A DNA stretch of 64,000 nt from Bacillus subtilis (GTDB lineage Bacteria; Pseudomonadota; Alphaproteobacteria; Rhizobiales; Rhizobiaceae), in the NCBI GenBank assembly GCA_021733665.1, contig JAHREI010000001.1, positions 186,001 to 250,000 of the forward strand, written 5' to 3'. The translations under genes and the position numbers were made by a program. The notes under the pieces are model-generated. The model had not been told where the DNA came from. It was given only the letters and a program-made list of their open reading frames with translations, and did not search any database. Shown here piece after piece: positions 38,458 through 48,151 of this stretch (position 1 is its first letter; each line of letters opens with the position of its first letter).

Positions 38458-39780
38458 ATGTCTGTGAATATGACACAAAAGCATAATCAGCGTCTGATCC
38501 GCGGGCGTGTTTTGAGTTTTATCCGTGAGCCGCAGGATATCAGCGATACGGCGTCTTACATCTATCATGAAGATGGGGCGCTGCTTGTTGAAGGCGGGGT
38601 GATTAAAGCCGTCGGCGATTATGCGGCTGTAGCAACGCAGAAATCACCGGACGCACCGGAGACCGATCACCGGCCGCATCTGATCTTGCCGGGCTTTATT
38701 GATACACATATCCATTTTCCGCAAAGTCAGGTGGTTGCGTCTTATGCGGCGGAACTGCTGGACTGGCTCAATGATTATACTTTTATCGAAGAGCAGAAAT
38801 ATGCCGATGAGCAATTCGGTGAGCATATTGCTGAGCGCTTTATTGATGAATTATTGCGTCACGGCACCACGACTGTTGTGGCCTATGGTTCTGTGCACCC
38901 GCAAAGTGTGGATGCATTTTTCCGCGCCAGTGAGCGGCTTAATATGCGCAATATTGCCGGTAAGGTGATGATGGATCGCAATGCGCCTGCTGCTTTATGC
39001 GATACGGCACAGTCCGGCTATGATGACAGCAAGGCGCTGATTGCCCGCTGGCATAGCAAGGGGCGTCTGGATTATGCAATTACGCCGCGTTTTGCGATTA
39101 CCTCGACACCGGAACAGCTGGCGGCGGCGAAGGCTTTGGTGCGTGAGCATCCGGAATGTTACGTACAGACCCATCTGTCTGAGAACCATGCCGAGATTGA
39201 ATTTACCTGCTCGCTCTATCCCGATGCGCCGGATTATACCGGCATTTATGAGCATTATGGTCTGCTCGGGGACAAGACATTGCTCGGACATTCCATTCAC
39301 TTGTCAGAACGGGAAGTGAAAGTGCTGGCGGAAAGCCGGTCTGTGGCGGTGTTCTGCCCGACCTCCAATCTGTTTCTTGGCAGTGGTTTGTTCGATCGTG
39401 ATGGTCTGCGTGATGCCGGTGTGCGGATTGGTGTGGCCACTGATATTGGCGGCGGCACCAGCTGGTCGATGCTGCGTACTTTGGATGAGGGCTATAAGGT
39501 GTTGCAGTTACGCGGCCAGCGGCTCAATCCGCTCAGTTCATTTTATATGATGACTTTGGGTAATGCGCAGGCGCTGTCGATGGAAAACAAGATTGGTACA
39601 TTGGATGCGGGCACGGAAGCTGATTTTGTGATTTTGGACAGTCGTGCCACATCTGCGATGCGGCTGCGTATGGATGCAGGTTCCAATCTGGCACAGGAAT
39701 TATTCCTGTTGCAGACACTCGGCGATGACCGTGCGATTGTGGAAACCTATGTGGCTGGCCAGCCGGTAAAGCCTGCTTAA
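38458..39780 (+). CDS. guaD: Guanine deaminase
   Basis: 440-residue amidohydrolase converting guanine to xanthine. Zinc ligands H84 and H86 in DTHIHFPQS, further ligands in TPRFAIT, QTHLSEN, LGHSIHL and VATDIGGGTSWSML match guanine deaminase closely. Cytoplasmic. RBS CGAGGAT before ATG 38458 (ATG 38470 is an alternative). Downstream of puuD; together they cover guanine to urate oxidation if a xanthine dehydrogenase exists elsewhere. Confidence 0.95.
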   Translation: MSVNMTQKHNQRLIRGRVLSFIREPQDISDTASYIYHEDGALLVEGGVIKAVGDYAAVATQKSPDAPETDHRPHLILPGFIDTHIHFPQSQVVASYAAELLDWLNDYTFIEEQKYADEQFGEHIAERFIDELLRHGTTTVVAYGSVHPQSVDAFFRASERLNMRNIAGKVMMDRNAPAALCDTAQSGYDDSKALIARWHSKGRLDYAITPRFAITSTPEQLAAAKALVREHPECYVQTHLSENHAEIEFTCSLYPDAPDYTGIYEHYGLLGDKTLLGHSIHLSEREVKVLAESRSVAVFCPTSNLFLGSGLFDRDGLRDAGVRIGVATDIGGGTSWSMLRTLDEGYKVLQLRGQRLNPLSSFYMMTLGNAQALSMENKIGTLDAGTEADFVILDSRATSAMRLRMDAGSNLAQELFLLQTLGDDRAIVETYVAGQPVKPA

Positions 39781-39782
39781 AG

Positions 39783-39818
39783 AAAAACCGGCCGGAAAGT
39801 GATTTCCGGCCGGTTTTT
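39783..39818. terminator. Bidirectional terminator guaD / MFS
   Basis: AAAAACCGGCCGGAAA-GTGA-TTTCCGGCCGGTTTTT: a perfect 16-bp stem between convergent genes. Confidence 0.95.
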
Positions 39819-39831
39819 CAATTTAGATGTT

Positions 39832-41154
39832 TTAGTCTTCGTGGATCAGGCTGTGATCGCGGGTTTCTTTCATGCGGATATAGATGATCAGAGAAAGACC
39901 GATCATGATTGTCACATACCAGAAGAACCAGGTTTCATAGCCGGACAGCTTGAACTTCAGCGCCACCCATTCAGCGGTACCACCGAAGATCGTATTGGCC
40001 AGCGCATAAGGCAGAGCAACACCAAGCGCGCGGATATGCGCCGGGAACATTTCTGCTTTCACCACCGCATTGATCGAGGTGTAACCGGTCACGATAATCA
40101 GACCTGCCAGCGACAGACCGAAAGCCACATAAGGATCGGTTGTTGTCGAAAGGGTCGAGAAGATCGGATAGGTGAATAGCACACCCATCACACCGAAACC
40201 GATCATCAGCGGCTTACGGCCGATGCGGTCGGAAAGTGCACCGGCCAGTGGCTGGATCAGCATGAAGATCAGCAGAGCGAGCGCTGTGATTTCACTGGCG
40301 GATTCCTTGCTGAAACCGGAAGTGTTCACGAGGAATTTCTGTAAGTAAGTGGTGTAGGTATAGAAGGCCAGCGTACCACCGGCTGTCAAAGCCAGAACGG
40401 TGAAGGCTTCTTTCGGATAATGCTTGAACAGGGCCAAACCGCTTGAGCGTGGTTTATCGCTGGTTTTGGCATTATCAAACGACTTGGTTTCAACAAGGCC
40501 ACGGCGAACCCAGAAGACGAAAATTGCCAGCAGACCGCCGATAAAGAACGGAATACGCCAGCCCCAGTCACCGAGCTGTTCCGGTGTAAGGAGGCGCTGA
40601 AGGATCAGAAGCACGCCGAGCGCTGTCAGCTGACCGGCAATCAGGGTCACATACTGGAAGCTCGAGAAGAAACCGCGACGGTTTTTACCGGCCATTTCGC
40701 TCAAATAGGTTGCGCTGGCGCCATATTCGCCACCAACACTCAAGCCCTGCAATAAGCGGGCAAAAACCAGCAATGCCGGTGCAAGCACACCGATTGTTTC
40801 ATGACCAGGTGTTACGGCAATAATCAGCGAGCCGATACACATCAGGGTAACGGAGAGGGTCAGACCGGCTTTACGGCCTTTACGGTCGGCATAAATGCCC
40901 ATCATCCATGCGCCGATCGGGCGCATCAGAAATCCAACCGCGAAAACAGCCGCAGCACTCAGCAGTTCAGCTGTCTGATTGCCTGACGGGAAAAATTTAG
41001 GCGCAAAATAGAGTGTAAAAGCAGCATAGACATACCAGTCATACCACTCAACAAGATTACCGGCGGAGCCACCGAGAATAGACTTTATGCGGGTTTTGCG
41101 GTCGAGTTCTGTAGTTGAACCATTCACCGGCAAAGTACTGTCTTTAGATGACAT
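39832..41154 (-). CDS. MFS transporter, KgtP-like (MHS family)
   Basis: 440-residue inner membrane symporter with twelve segments. GNLVEWYDWYVYAAF near TM1, the RPIGAWMMGIYADRKGRK motif A and GLSVGGEYGASATYLSEMA are typical of the metabolite:H+ symporter family; closest to the alpha-ketoglutarate permease KgtP. Substrate likely a dicarboxylate, by family. The start at 41154 (MSSKDSTLPVNG) is chosen over a 55-residue longer frame because KgtP is about 432 residues. Confidence 0.9.
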   Translation of the reverse strand: MSSKDSTLPVNGSTTELDRKTRIKSILGGSAGNLVEWYDWYVYAAFTLYFAPKFFPSGNQTAELLSAAAVFAVGFLMRPIGAWMMGIYADRKGRKAGLTLSVTLMCIGSLIIAVTPGHETIGVLAPALLVFARLLQGLSVGGEYGASATYLSEMAGKNRRGFFSSFQYVTLIAGQLTALGVLLILQRLLTPEQLGDWGWRIPFFIGGLLAIFVFWVRRGLVETKSFDNAKTSDKPRSSGLALFKHYPKEAFTVLALTAGGTLAFYTYTTYLQKFLVNTSGFSKESASEITALALLIFMLIQPLAGALSDRIGRKPLMIGFGVMGVLFTYPIFSTLSTTTDPYVAFGLSLAGLIIVTGYTSINAVVKAEMFPAHIRALGVALPYALANTIFGGTAEWVALKFKLSGYETWFFWYVTIMIGLSLIIYIRMKETRDHSLIHED

Positions 41155-41814
41155 TTCAAATCCAATCTTACACCAAAAAGCACAACCGGATCGCGAGGAT
41201 ATACGCATCAATATAAAAGGCTGATGACGGCACGCCTTGGGAGATACGTTGCCGCCTGCTTCGGGCGATATGCTTGTCCGGTAGTGCCGTTCTCTGAAAA
41301 GGAAACGAAAAACACTCATCTGCTACAGGAAACATCCGGCGCATGATGCAGATCTTGTCGCATAAACAAGTCTGATCATCAGAAATATGCAGCCTGAAGA
41401 TGCCTGTCGCAGAGAGGTTCTTTGACTTTAACGTCAACTGCCTATGCTGATAAATGGCGTTTGTCTACGGGAATGCAGCCATTTTATGACTGGCAAGTTT
41501 ATATTCTTGCATATCACGAAATTTTAATTCGCATGAGAGTATTCATATATTATAAAATTACTTTGTACGCTTTTGTCCGGCTGTGGCCGTTCGGCTGTTG
41601 TTGAAATAAAAGATCAGTGCAGGGCACCCGTCTTGCTTTCTTATCAGGAAGCAGTAACTTCTCGCGCGCACAGGCTGTAAAGCCTGACCGGATGTGATTT
41701 GTTACCAATCATTGATGACCTGTTATCGCATAGGTATGCGTAGGGGCTGAGGGTGGGGGAGAACCAGCTTATCCGGAATATTCTCAATTCCGCATCCTCT
41801 ATGGCAGTATTACT
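41155..41814. other. 660-base intergenic region between divergent transporters
   Basis: No gene I can support. It must hold promoters for the KgtP-like gene (minus) and the EamA gene (plus). Short open frames on both strands lack ribosome sites and family resemblance. I do not recognise a riboswitch. The middle part (41460-41560) is AT-rich. Confidence 0.5.
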
Positions 41815-42663
41815 ATGACCAACCCAACGCATAATCTTCGCGCGGCTCTGATTGCTTTTATCGCATTTGCAGCTTTTTCCGGCGGCGATACGACGGTTAA
41901 AACATTGAGCGCCCGCATTGGTGTTTATGAAACCACATTTTTGATATCGGTCTTTGCGCTGTCTTTCATTATTGGTCATAGCGTTCTCAGTGGTCAGTCA
42001 AAGCGTTTGCTGCCGGTTTATCCTAAACTGGCTTTTGGGCGCGCATTGTTATTATCGATGAATACGCTGCTGATTTATTATGCGTTTTCAGCTTTGCCTC
42101 TGGCCGAAGCCTATGTGTTGGGCTTCCTGTCGCCGATTTTTGTGGCAATCGTTGCGTTCATCATGGTGGGAGAACGCCTCTCCTTGCGGGGCTGGTGCGG
42201 AGTGATTCTCGGCTTTGCCGGTGTGATCTGGATTTTGCAGCCCGGTGCTGCGCCATTATCTGCGGGGCATGTGGCCGCTCTGGGCTCGGCCTTGTTTTTC
42301 GCCATTGCGCAGGTTTTGCTGCGCCGTGCAAAAACGGATGAATCTGACAAGGCGCTGGTTGTGGCCTTGCTGATCGTTCAATCCTTTTTTGCCGGATTGC
42401 TGGCACTGTATAATGGTCTGATTACACCGCAATGGCAGGATCTGGCGCTGGCCGCTGTGGGCGGTGGTTTGATTGCTTTTGCACAGACCATGATTGTTAA
42501 AGCATTCCGGCTTGGTTCTGCTTCGGTCGTAGCACCTGTTCAATATAGCCAGATCATCTGGGGGCTGTTCTATGGTGCGCTGCTGTTTAATGCACCGGTC
42601 GAAATACATATGCTGGCAGGTGCCGTGGTTATTCTGATTTCCGGCTGGCTGGTGCTAAATTAA
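41815..42663 (+). CDS. EamA/DMT-family transporter
   Basis: 282-residue inner membrane protein with ten hydrophobic segments arranged as two EamA repeats (first about 10-140 with MNTLLIYYAFSALPLAEAYVL, second about 150-282 with KAFRLGSASVVAPVQYSQIIWG). Drug/metabolite transporter superfamily; substrate unknown. The ribosome site before ATG 41815 is weak. Confidence 0.92.
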   Translation: MTNPTHNLRAALIAFIAFAAFSGGDTTVKTLSARIGVYETTFLISVFALSFIIGHSVLSGQSKRLLPVYPKLAFGRALLLSMNTLLIYYAFSALPLAEAYVLGFLSPIFVAIVAFIMVGERLSLRGWCGVILGFAGVIWILQPGAAPLSAGHVAALGSALFFAIAQVLLRRAKTDESDKALVVALLIVQSFFAGLLALYNGLITPQWQDLALAAVGGGLIAFAQTMIVKAFRLGSASVVAPVQYSQIIWGLFYGALLFNAPVEIHMLAGAVVILISGWLVLN

Positions 42664-42806
42664 GATATGCTTTTGCTTTGAACCAACCGGATCAAACCGG
42701 TTAGCGGACTATATTTAGCACTTTATATTGACGGCATTGCTGTCTCCCTTAATTTACCGGCATAGCGGGAATAATCCGCATGGGAATGAGGGGGAGGCGG
42801 ATGCAA

Positions 42807-44003
42807 ATGCCGCATGATAATAAGACATCGATAGCCGACGCTGAGAATGAGCTGATTTATCCGGCGCATCCTTTGCCTGAAAGCGGAAATCTGCAAAATC
42901 TGACGAAATATGTGCGTACAGGGCGTGCAATGCTGACCGGTATTTTTCTGATGATGCTGGTTTATGCTCTGTATTTTGCGCGGGATTTTTTCATGCCGGT
43001 CACGCTGGCAATTTTGCTGGCTTTGATGCTGACGCCGATTGTACGGTTCTCTAAAAAACGGCTCGGCATTTCCGAAGCTATTTCTGCTACGCTGCTTGTG
43101 GTCTTGTCTTTTTCATTCATCGGCGTGACCGGCTATCTTTTAAGCGGGCCGGTTACGGAAATGGTGAGTGAAGCGCCGGAAATCGGGCGGGAGCTGACAG
43201 AGAAGCTGCACCGGTTGCGTGCACCGGCAGAACATTTACTCAATATCAGCAAACAGGTCGATCAGGTCGCACAAATGGGACAGGATCCGAAAGTGCAGAC
43301 AGTTTCGCTGGCGCAGCCCGGCATTCTTTCACAGGCCGCAGGAAATGTCTTGTCAGGCGGCACGACCATTGCAGTGACATTTATCCTGACGTTGTTCATT
43401 CTTGCCTCGGGAACCATGTTCTATGAAAAGATCATCCAGTCTTTTGGCAAACTGAGCGAAAAGAAGCGGGCTTTGCGGGTCGTCTATGATGTGGAACAGG
43501 TTATTTCCAGTTATCTGCTGACGATCACGGTCATTAACGGGCTTTTGGGACTGACAATCAGTCTGGGACTATGGGCATTGGGAATGCCAACGCCGTTTGT
43601 CTTCGGGGTGATGGCGGCGCTGCTCAATTTTCTACCTTATATCGGCGCATTGACGACAATTGTTGTGGTCGGGATTATTGCTATCGTGTCCTTTGACCAG
43701 ATTGCCTATGCCATGCTGGCTCCGGCTTTTGTGTTGGCCTGTAATATTCTTGAAGGACAAATTGTGACACCGACCATTATCGGCCGTCGTCTGGAACTGA
43801 ATACAGTTGCGGTTTTTGTAGCAGTTGCTTTCTGGTCATGGCTGTGGGGCTTTATCGGTGCCCTGATTGCGGTGCCGCTTCTGGTTGTCATAAAAGTTTT
43901 CTGTGACCACTTTGAAACATTGCGCCATGTGGGTAATTTTTTGTCCGCTCAGGCAGCCGAGGATGAGCGCGAACCGGAAGAAAGAAAAGTGAAGCCATCC
44001 TAA
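42807..44003 (+). CDS. AI-2E family transporter
   Basis: 398-residue membrane protein of the PerM/AI-2E family: about eight hydrophobic segments, a large central extracytoplasmic/helical domain (about 110-190), and the family motif block PTPFVFGVMAALLNFLPYIGA followed by EGQIVTPTIIGRRLELN. Members export autoinducer-2 or act as Na+(Li+)/H+ antiporters; the role here is unknown. Candidate starts are 42780, 42801 and 42807; 42807 gives the best spacing from GGGGGAGG. It sits directly upstream of the pst operon, where many Rhizobiales have phoR. Confidence 0.9.
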   Translation: MPHDNKTSIADAENELIYPAHPLPESGNLQNLTKYVRTGRAMLTGIFLMMLVYALYFARDFFMPVTLAILLALMLTPIVRFSKKRLGISEAISATLLVVLSFSFIGVTGYLLSGPVTEMVSEAPEIGRELTEKLHRLRAPAEHLLNISKQVDQVAQMGQDPKVQTVSLAQPGILSQAAGNVLSGGTTIAVTFILTLFILASGTMFYEKIIQSFGKLSEKKRALRVVYDVEQVISSYLLTITVINGLLGLTISLGLWALGMPTPFVFGVMAALLNFLPYIGALTTIVVVGIIAIVSFDQIAYAMLAPAFVLACNILEGQIVTPTIIGRRLELNTVAVFVAVAFWSWLWGFIGALIAVPLLVVIKVFCDHFETLRHVGNFLSAQAAEDEREPEERKVKPS

Positions 44004-44113
44004 CGATTTGATTTTATTATCTTTTCAATAGGGTTGTTTTCTGTCGCTGTATTGATCATGCGGGAAAATGTATTTTTTTATTATAAAACGCTGAAGTGCG
44101 GACTGATACAAAC

Positions 44114-44142
44114 CTGTAATATTAGTGTCATATAGCTGTAAT
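44114..44142 (+). promoter_or_regulatory. PHO box (three PhoB heptamers) before pstS
   Basis: CTGTAAT (44114-44120), GTGTCAT (44125-44131) and CTGTAAT (44136-44142), each separated by 4 bases, so an exact 11-base period as required for tandem PhoB dimers. A weaker fourth unit, CTGATAC, falls in phase at 44103. PhoB is encoded at the end of the same cluster. Confidence 0.88.
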
Positions 44143-44161
44143 ATAGAGCGCGTAGATGGCT

Positions 44162-44182
44162 GGTAACGTCGAAAACGTTACC
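44162..44182 (+). other. Hairpin in the pstS 5' leader
   Basis: GGTAACG-tcgaaaa-CGTTACC, a perfect 7-bp stem 27 bases upstream of the pstS start codon. Role unknown; may stabilise the abundant pstS mRNA. Confidence 0.5.
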
Positions 44183-44208
44183 TCATTCTTCTAACTGGAG
44201 CTGCTCCT

Positions 44209-45255
44209 ATGAACAAGCTGATTACAACGACTGCTGCATTGGCAATTGCTGCTGTAGCCGGTGCCACCGCCGCTCAGGCTCGCGAACAGATTCAGGTTGC
44301 CGGTTCGTCAACCGTTCTGCCATATGCGAAGATCGTTGCTGAAACTTTCGGCGAAACCTATCCGGATTTCAAAACCCCAGTGATTGAATCCGGCGGTTCG
44401 GGCGCAGGCATCAAAGATTTCTGTAAAGGTGTAGGCGAAAATACAATCGACATCGCTAACGCATCCCGCGCAATGAAATCCTCTGAACTCCAGTCCTGCA
44501 TTGATGCAGGTGTAAAAGATGTTCAGGAAGTGCGCATCGGTTATGATGGTATCGTTTTCGCAACCGACATCAACGGTCCGGATTGGAAACTGACACCGGT
44601 TGATGTTTACAAGGCATTGGCTGCACAGATCGTTGTAGACGGCAAGCTGGTCGACAATCCGAATACCAAGTGGAATCAGGTAAACGCTGCTCTGCCGGAT
44701 TGGGATATTGCTGCTTACATCCCTGGCGAAAAGCACGGTACCCGTGAAGTTTTCGAAGAAAAACTGCTTGCTGACGGCTGTAAAGAAAGCGGCGCGCTGG
44801 AAGTCATCAAAGCCGGTGGTGCAGATGATAAAGCTGCTGCCAAGACCTGTATCGCTGTGCGTAAAGACGGTAAGGCTGTTGATATTGACGGTGATTACAG
44901 CGAAACACTCGCACGTATCAGCGCCAACAAAACCGGCGTTGGTGTATTCGGTCTGTCCTTCTACGAAAACAATGCTGACAAGCTGAAAGTTGCATCTGTG
45001 AATGATGTTGTACCGACAGCCGATGCAATCGCCAAAGGTGAATATCCGGTATCGCGTCCGCTGTTCTTCTACGTGAAGAAAGCCCATATCGGTGTGATCC
45101 CTGGCCTGAAAGAATATGTGGACTTCTTCCTTGCTGATCAGATGGTTGGCGATGACAGCCCGCTGGCAGACTATGGTTTGGTACCTGCTCCGGAAGCAGA
45201 GCGCAAAGCGCAGCGCGATGCCTTTGCAGCCGGCACAGTAATGCAGGTTAAATAA
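44209..45255 (+). CDS. pstS: Phosphate ABC transporter substrate-binding protein
   Basis: 348-residue periplasmic phosphate-binding protein with a signal peptide cut after about residue 24 (ATAAQA). Phosphate contacts lie in the AGSSTVLPYAK and ESGGSGAGIKDFCKG loops and in NASRAM. It delivers phosphate to PstCA. First gene of pstSCAB-phoU-phoB, preceded by the PHO box, so induced under phosphate starvation. A stem-loop after its stop probably lowers downstream expression. Confidence 0.97.
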   Translation: MNKLITTTAALAIAAVAGATAAQAREQIQVAGSSTVLPYAKIVAETFGETYPDFKTPVIESGGSGAGIKDFCKGVGENTIDIANASRAMKSSELQSCIDAGVKDVQEVRIGYDGIVFATDINGPDWKLTPVDVYKALAAQIVVDGKLVDNPNTKWNQVNAALPDWDIAAYIPGEKHGTREVFEEKLLADGCKESGALEVIKAGGADDKAAAKTCIAVRKDGKAVDIDGDYSETLARISANKTGVGVFGLSFYENNADKLKVASVNDVVPTADAIAKGEYPVSRPLFFYVKKAHIGVIPGLKEYVDFFLADQMVGDDSPLADYGLVPAPEAERKAQRDAFAAGTVMQVK

Positions 45256-45264
45256 TTGAACTGG

Positions 45265-45305
45265 ATCCGGGTGCAGATCATCTCTGCGCCCGGATTATCT
45301 TTTTG
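45265..45305 (+). terminator. pstS-pstC intercistronic attenuating stem-loop
   Basis: ATCCGGG-t-GCAG (45265-45276) pairs with CTGC-g-CCCGGAT (45284-45295), followed by a T-rich tail. Likely a partial terminator or 3' stabiliser allowing more PstS than permease. Confidence 0.7.
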
Positions 45306-45331
45306 TCGTGGACGGTGATCAGGGAATTTAA

Positions 45332-46819
45332 ATGTCGATCATGCTGGTCTTAACAATTGTGTTCGTGCTTGGTGTGGCAGGGTTCTTCCTTGGCCGCGCA
45401 AAAGCGGTTGCACAGTTGAATGCCGTAAAAAATGTGGCTGATAAGAAAGAAAAACCGCATTCCCGTCCGCATTATCACGGATGGTGGATTTTCTCTCTGA
45501 CTGTGATGCCGGCGCTGATTTTATTCGTCGTCTGGTCACTGAGCGCTACCGTCTATCTTGAGCAGACTGCCAAATCGCAGCTGAATACTGCTCTGGGCAA
45601 TACTGAAAATTACAGCGAAAGCCTGACACTTGGTGTGGTGAAAAACCTCGCTTACGGGCTTGAGCGTCTTGATCCGCAGCAACGCGAAAATCTGCCGCAA
45701 ACCTATCCTGAAATGCGCGCATTAATGGCTGAAAACGGTGTGGCATTAGCTACTGAAGGCCATGATGTGATGGTGCCGGTCGCGATACAGTGGGACAAGG
45801 CTGCCAGCTTATCTTCCAATATCCGCGCAGGCCTCACAATTGCCTTGGCGATTGCCGGATTTATCTTTGGCTGGATGACGATTGCGCCGCGTGTACGTGC
45901 CCGCAACAATGTGGAAAACATTGTACTGTGGGGGCTGATCGCTGCGTCGACAATCGCAATCCTTACGACTGTCGGCATTGTTTTCTCGATGCTGTTTCAG
46001 ACGATTAATTTCTTCAGCGATGTTCCGGCCTATGAATTCTTCTTCGGAACTGTGTGGGATCCGCGTTTTGCGGCTGCCGGTGCCACAGATTCACATGGCC
46101 AGTTCGGTCTGATCCCGTTGCTTGCCGGTACACTTTATATCGCGCTGGTCGCAATGATCTTCGCGGTGCCGGTTGGCCTTTTCGCCGCGATTTATATGTC
46201 GGAATATGCCGGTGCCCGCACCCGCGCTATCGTTAAGCCGCTGCTGGAAGTGCTGGCCGGTATTCCGACCATTGTTTACGGTTTCTTCGCGCTGGTCACA
46301 GTCGGACCATTCCTGCGTGACCTGAGTGCAGCGCTGACCGGTGGTCAGGGCTTTATTATGGCGCAGAGCGTGCTCACCGCCGGTCTGGTGATGGGTGTGA
46401 TGCTGATCCCGTTCGTGTCCTCCCTGTCTGATGATATTATTACCGCAGTCCCGCGCTCCCTGCGTGATGGTTCGCTGGGATTGGGTGCAACCCGTTCCGA
46501 GACCATCAAGCGTGTGATTCTGCCAGCCGCATTGCCGGGTATTGTTGGTGCGCTGCTGCTGACAGCCTCCCGCGCGATCGGTGAGACCATGATCGTGGTG
46601 CTCGCTGCCGGTGTGGCTGCCAATCTGACGATTAATCCGTTTGAAGCCATGACAACGATCACTGTTAAGATCGTCAACCAGCTGACCGGTGACCTTGAGT
46701 TTAACTCACCACAGACACTGGTGGCTTTTGCACTGGGTATTACGCTCTTCTTCCTGACACTGCTGATGAATATTTTCGCTCTCTACATCGTGCGTAAATA
46801 TCGGGAGCAATATGAATGA
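45332..46819 (+). CDS. pstC: Phosphate ABC transporter permease PstC
   Basis: 495-residue inner membrane permease. The C-terminal ~270 residues are the normal BPD permease with the EAA loop (SLGLGATRSETIKRVILPAALPGI). The N-terminal ~220 residues are extra relative to E. coli PstC (319 aa): two membrane segments around an extracytoplasmic stretch (about 75-150), an arrangement I know from alphaproteobacterial PstC. RBS CAGGGAAT. Overlaps pstA by ATGA. Confidence 0.95.
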   Translation: MSIMLVLTIVFVLGVAGFFLGRAKAVAQLNAVKNVADKKEKPHSRPHYHGWWIFSLTVMPALILFVVWSLSATVYLEQTAKSQLNTALGNTENYSESLTLGVVKNLAYGLERLDPQQRENLPQTYPEMRALMAENGVALATEGHDVMVPVAIQWDKAASLSSNIRAGLTIALAIAGFIFGWMTIAPRVRARNNVENIVLWGLIAASTIAILTTVGIVFSMLFQTINFFSDVPAYEFFFGTVWDPRFAAAGATDSHGQFGLIPLLAGTLYIALVAMIFAVPVGLFAAIYMSEYAGARTRAIVKPLLEVLAGIPTIVYGFFALVTVGPFLRDLSAALTGGQGFIMAQSVLTAGLVMGVMLIPFVSSLSDDIITAVPRSLRDGSLGLGATRSETIKRVILPAALPGIVGALLLTASRAIGETMIVVLAAGVAANLTINPFEAMTTITVKIVNQLTGDLEFNSPQTLVAFALGITLFFLTLLMNIFALYIVRKYREQYE

Positions 46820-48132
46820 CCGATGCAGTTTTCACTCCCAAGGCAACATCCGGTGCGCCTGCACGCCGTGATATCGGCCTGAAGCGCCGCTATGCCGCCG
46901 AACGCCGCTTCCGTATCTATGGTATGATTGCGATTGGCATAGGTATTTTCTTCCTCTGCGCATTGTTTCTTTCTGTTGTTTCCAAGGGCTACACAGCCTT
47001 CTGGCAGACAACGATTGAAATTCCGGTGCTGCTGGATGAGAAAGTAATTGATCCGTCCAATGAGCGTGCAACTAACCCGAATGTGCTGATTACTGCGAAT
47101 TATCCGCTATTGGTGCGCAATGCGCTGGCCGATAAGCTCGGCGTTGAGAAATCCAACCGTCCGGCAATGCGTGATATGACACGCTTCTATTCGGATGGTG
47201 TGCGTTTACAGCTGCGTGAAATGGTTATGGCTGATCCGAAACTGATCGGCACAACACAGACTGTTAAATTTCTTGCTGCTGCGGATATGGATTCTGCCAA
47301 TAAAGGCCAGATTGATCTGACCGTTGATCAGAGCAAGCGTAAAGTATCCGACCTGCAGGTTGGCTGGATGAAAACCCTGAAGGATGAAGGCGTGATGCGC
47401 CAGTCCTTCAATACCGGCCTGTTCACCATGGGTGCTTCCAGTCGTCCGGAAACATCGGGTCTGGGCGTGGCTCTGATCGGCTCGCTCTATATGATGCTGA
47501 TCGTGCTGGTTTTCGCTCTGCCAATCGGTGTTGCTGCTTCGATATATTTGGAAGAATATGCGCGTAAAAACCGCTTTACTGACATTATTGAAGTCAACAT
47601 CAACAATCTGGCTGCGGTGCCGTCCATCGTTTTCGGTTTGCTGGGTCTGGCGGTTTTCATCAACTTCTTTGGCATGCCGCGTTCGGCCTCGCTGGTTGGT
47701 GGTCTGGTGCTGACACTGATGACGCTGCCAACCATTATTATTGCCACACGTGCAGCGCTGCGTGCAGTACCACCGTCTATCCGCGCAGCGGCTCTGGGGC
47801 TTGGTGCTTCTAAAACGCAAGTTGTGTTCCACCATGTTCTGCCGCTGGCTGCGCCCGGCATTCTGACCGGTACCATCATTGGTCTGGCTCAGGCGCTTGG
47901 TGAAACTGCACCACTGTTGCTGATCGGTATGGTGGCCTTTGTTGCCAATGCTCCGGTTACCCCGATGGATCCTGCGACTGCATTGCCGGTACAGATTTTC
48001 ATGTGGGCGAATGAAGCAGAACGTGCTTTTGTAGAGCGGACATCAGGCGCGATTATCGTGCTCCTCCTGTTCCTCGCTGTGATGAATATTGTTGCGATCA
48101 TCCTGCGCCGCCGTTTCGAGCGCAGATGGTAG
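46816..48132 (+). CDS. pstA: Phosphate ABC transporter permease PstA
   Basis: 438-residue inner membrane permease partner of PstC. The N-terminal 200 residues (one membrane segment near 35-58, then an extracytoplasmic domain) correspond to DUF3333, common in alphaproteobacterial PstA; the remainder is the BPD permease with the loop [24 protein letters not shown]. Start ATG overlaps the pstC stop by 4 bases, implying coupling. Confidence 0.95.
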   Translation: MTDAVFTPKATSGAPARRDIGLKRRYAAERRFRIYGMIAIGIGIFFLCALFLSVVSKGYTAFWQTTIEIPVLLDEKVIDPSNERATNPNVLITANYPLLVRNALADKLGVEKSNRPAMRDMTRFYSDGVRLQLREMVMADPKLIGTTQTVKFLAAADMDSANKGQIDLTVDQSKRKVSDLQVGWMKTLKDEGVMRQSFNTGLFTMGASSRPETSGLGVALIGSLYMMLIVLVFALPIGVAASIYLEEYARKNRFTDIIEVNINNLAAVPSIVFGLLGLAVFINFFGMPRSASLVGGLVLTLMTLPTIIIATRAALRAVPPSIRAAALGLGASKTQVVFHHVLPLAAPGILTGTIIGLAQALGETAPLLLIGMVAFVANAPVTPMDPATALPVQIFMWANEAERAFVERTSGAIIVLLLFLAVMNIVAIILRRRFERRW

Positions 48133-48151
48133 TCACGTCGGAGATGCGATC

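Noticed and set aside
41168-41437. 89-codon minus-strand frame upstream of the KgtP-like gene
   Set aside because: Overlaps the likely transporter leader, no ribosome site, no recognisable protein features.
44308-45087. 259-codon antisense frame opposite pstS
   Set aside because: Shadow of pstS codon usage; low-complexity Phe/Cys-rich translation without family resemblance.
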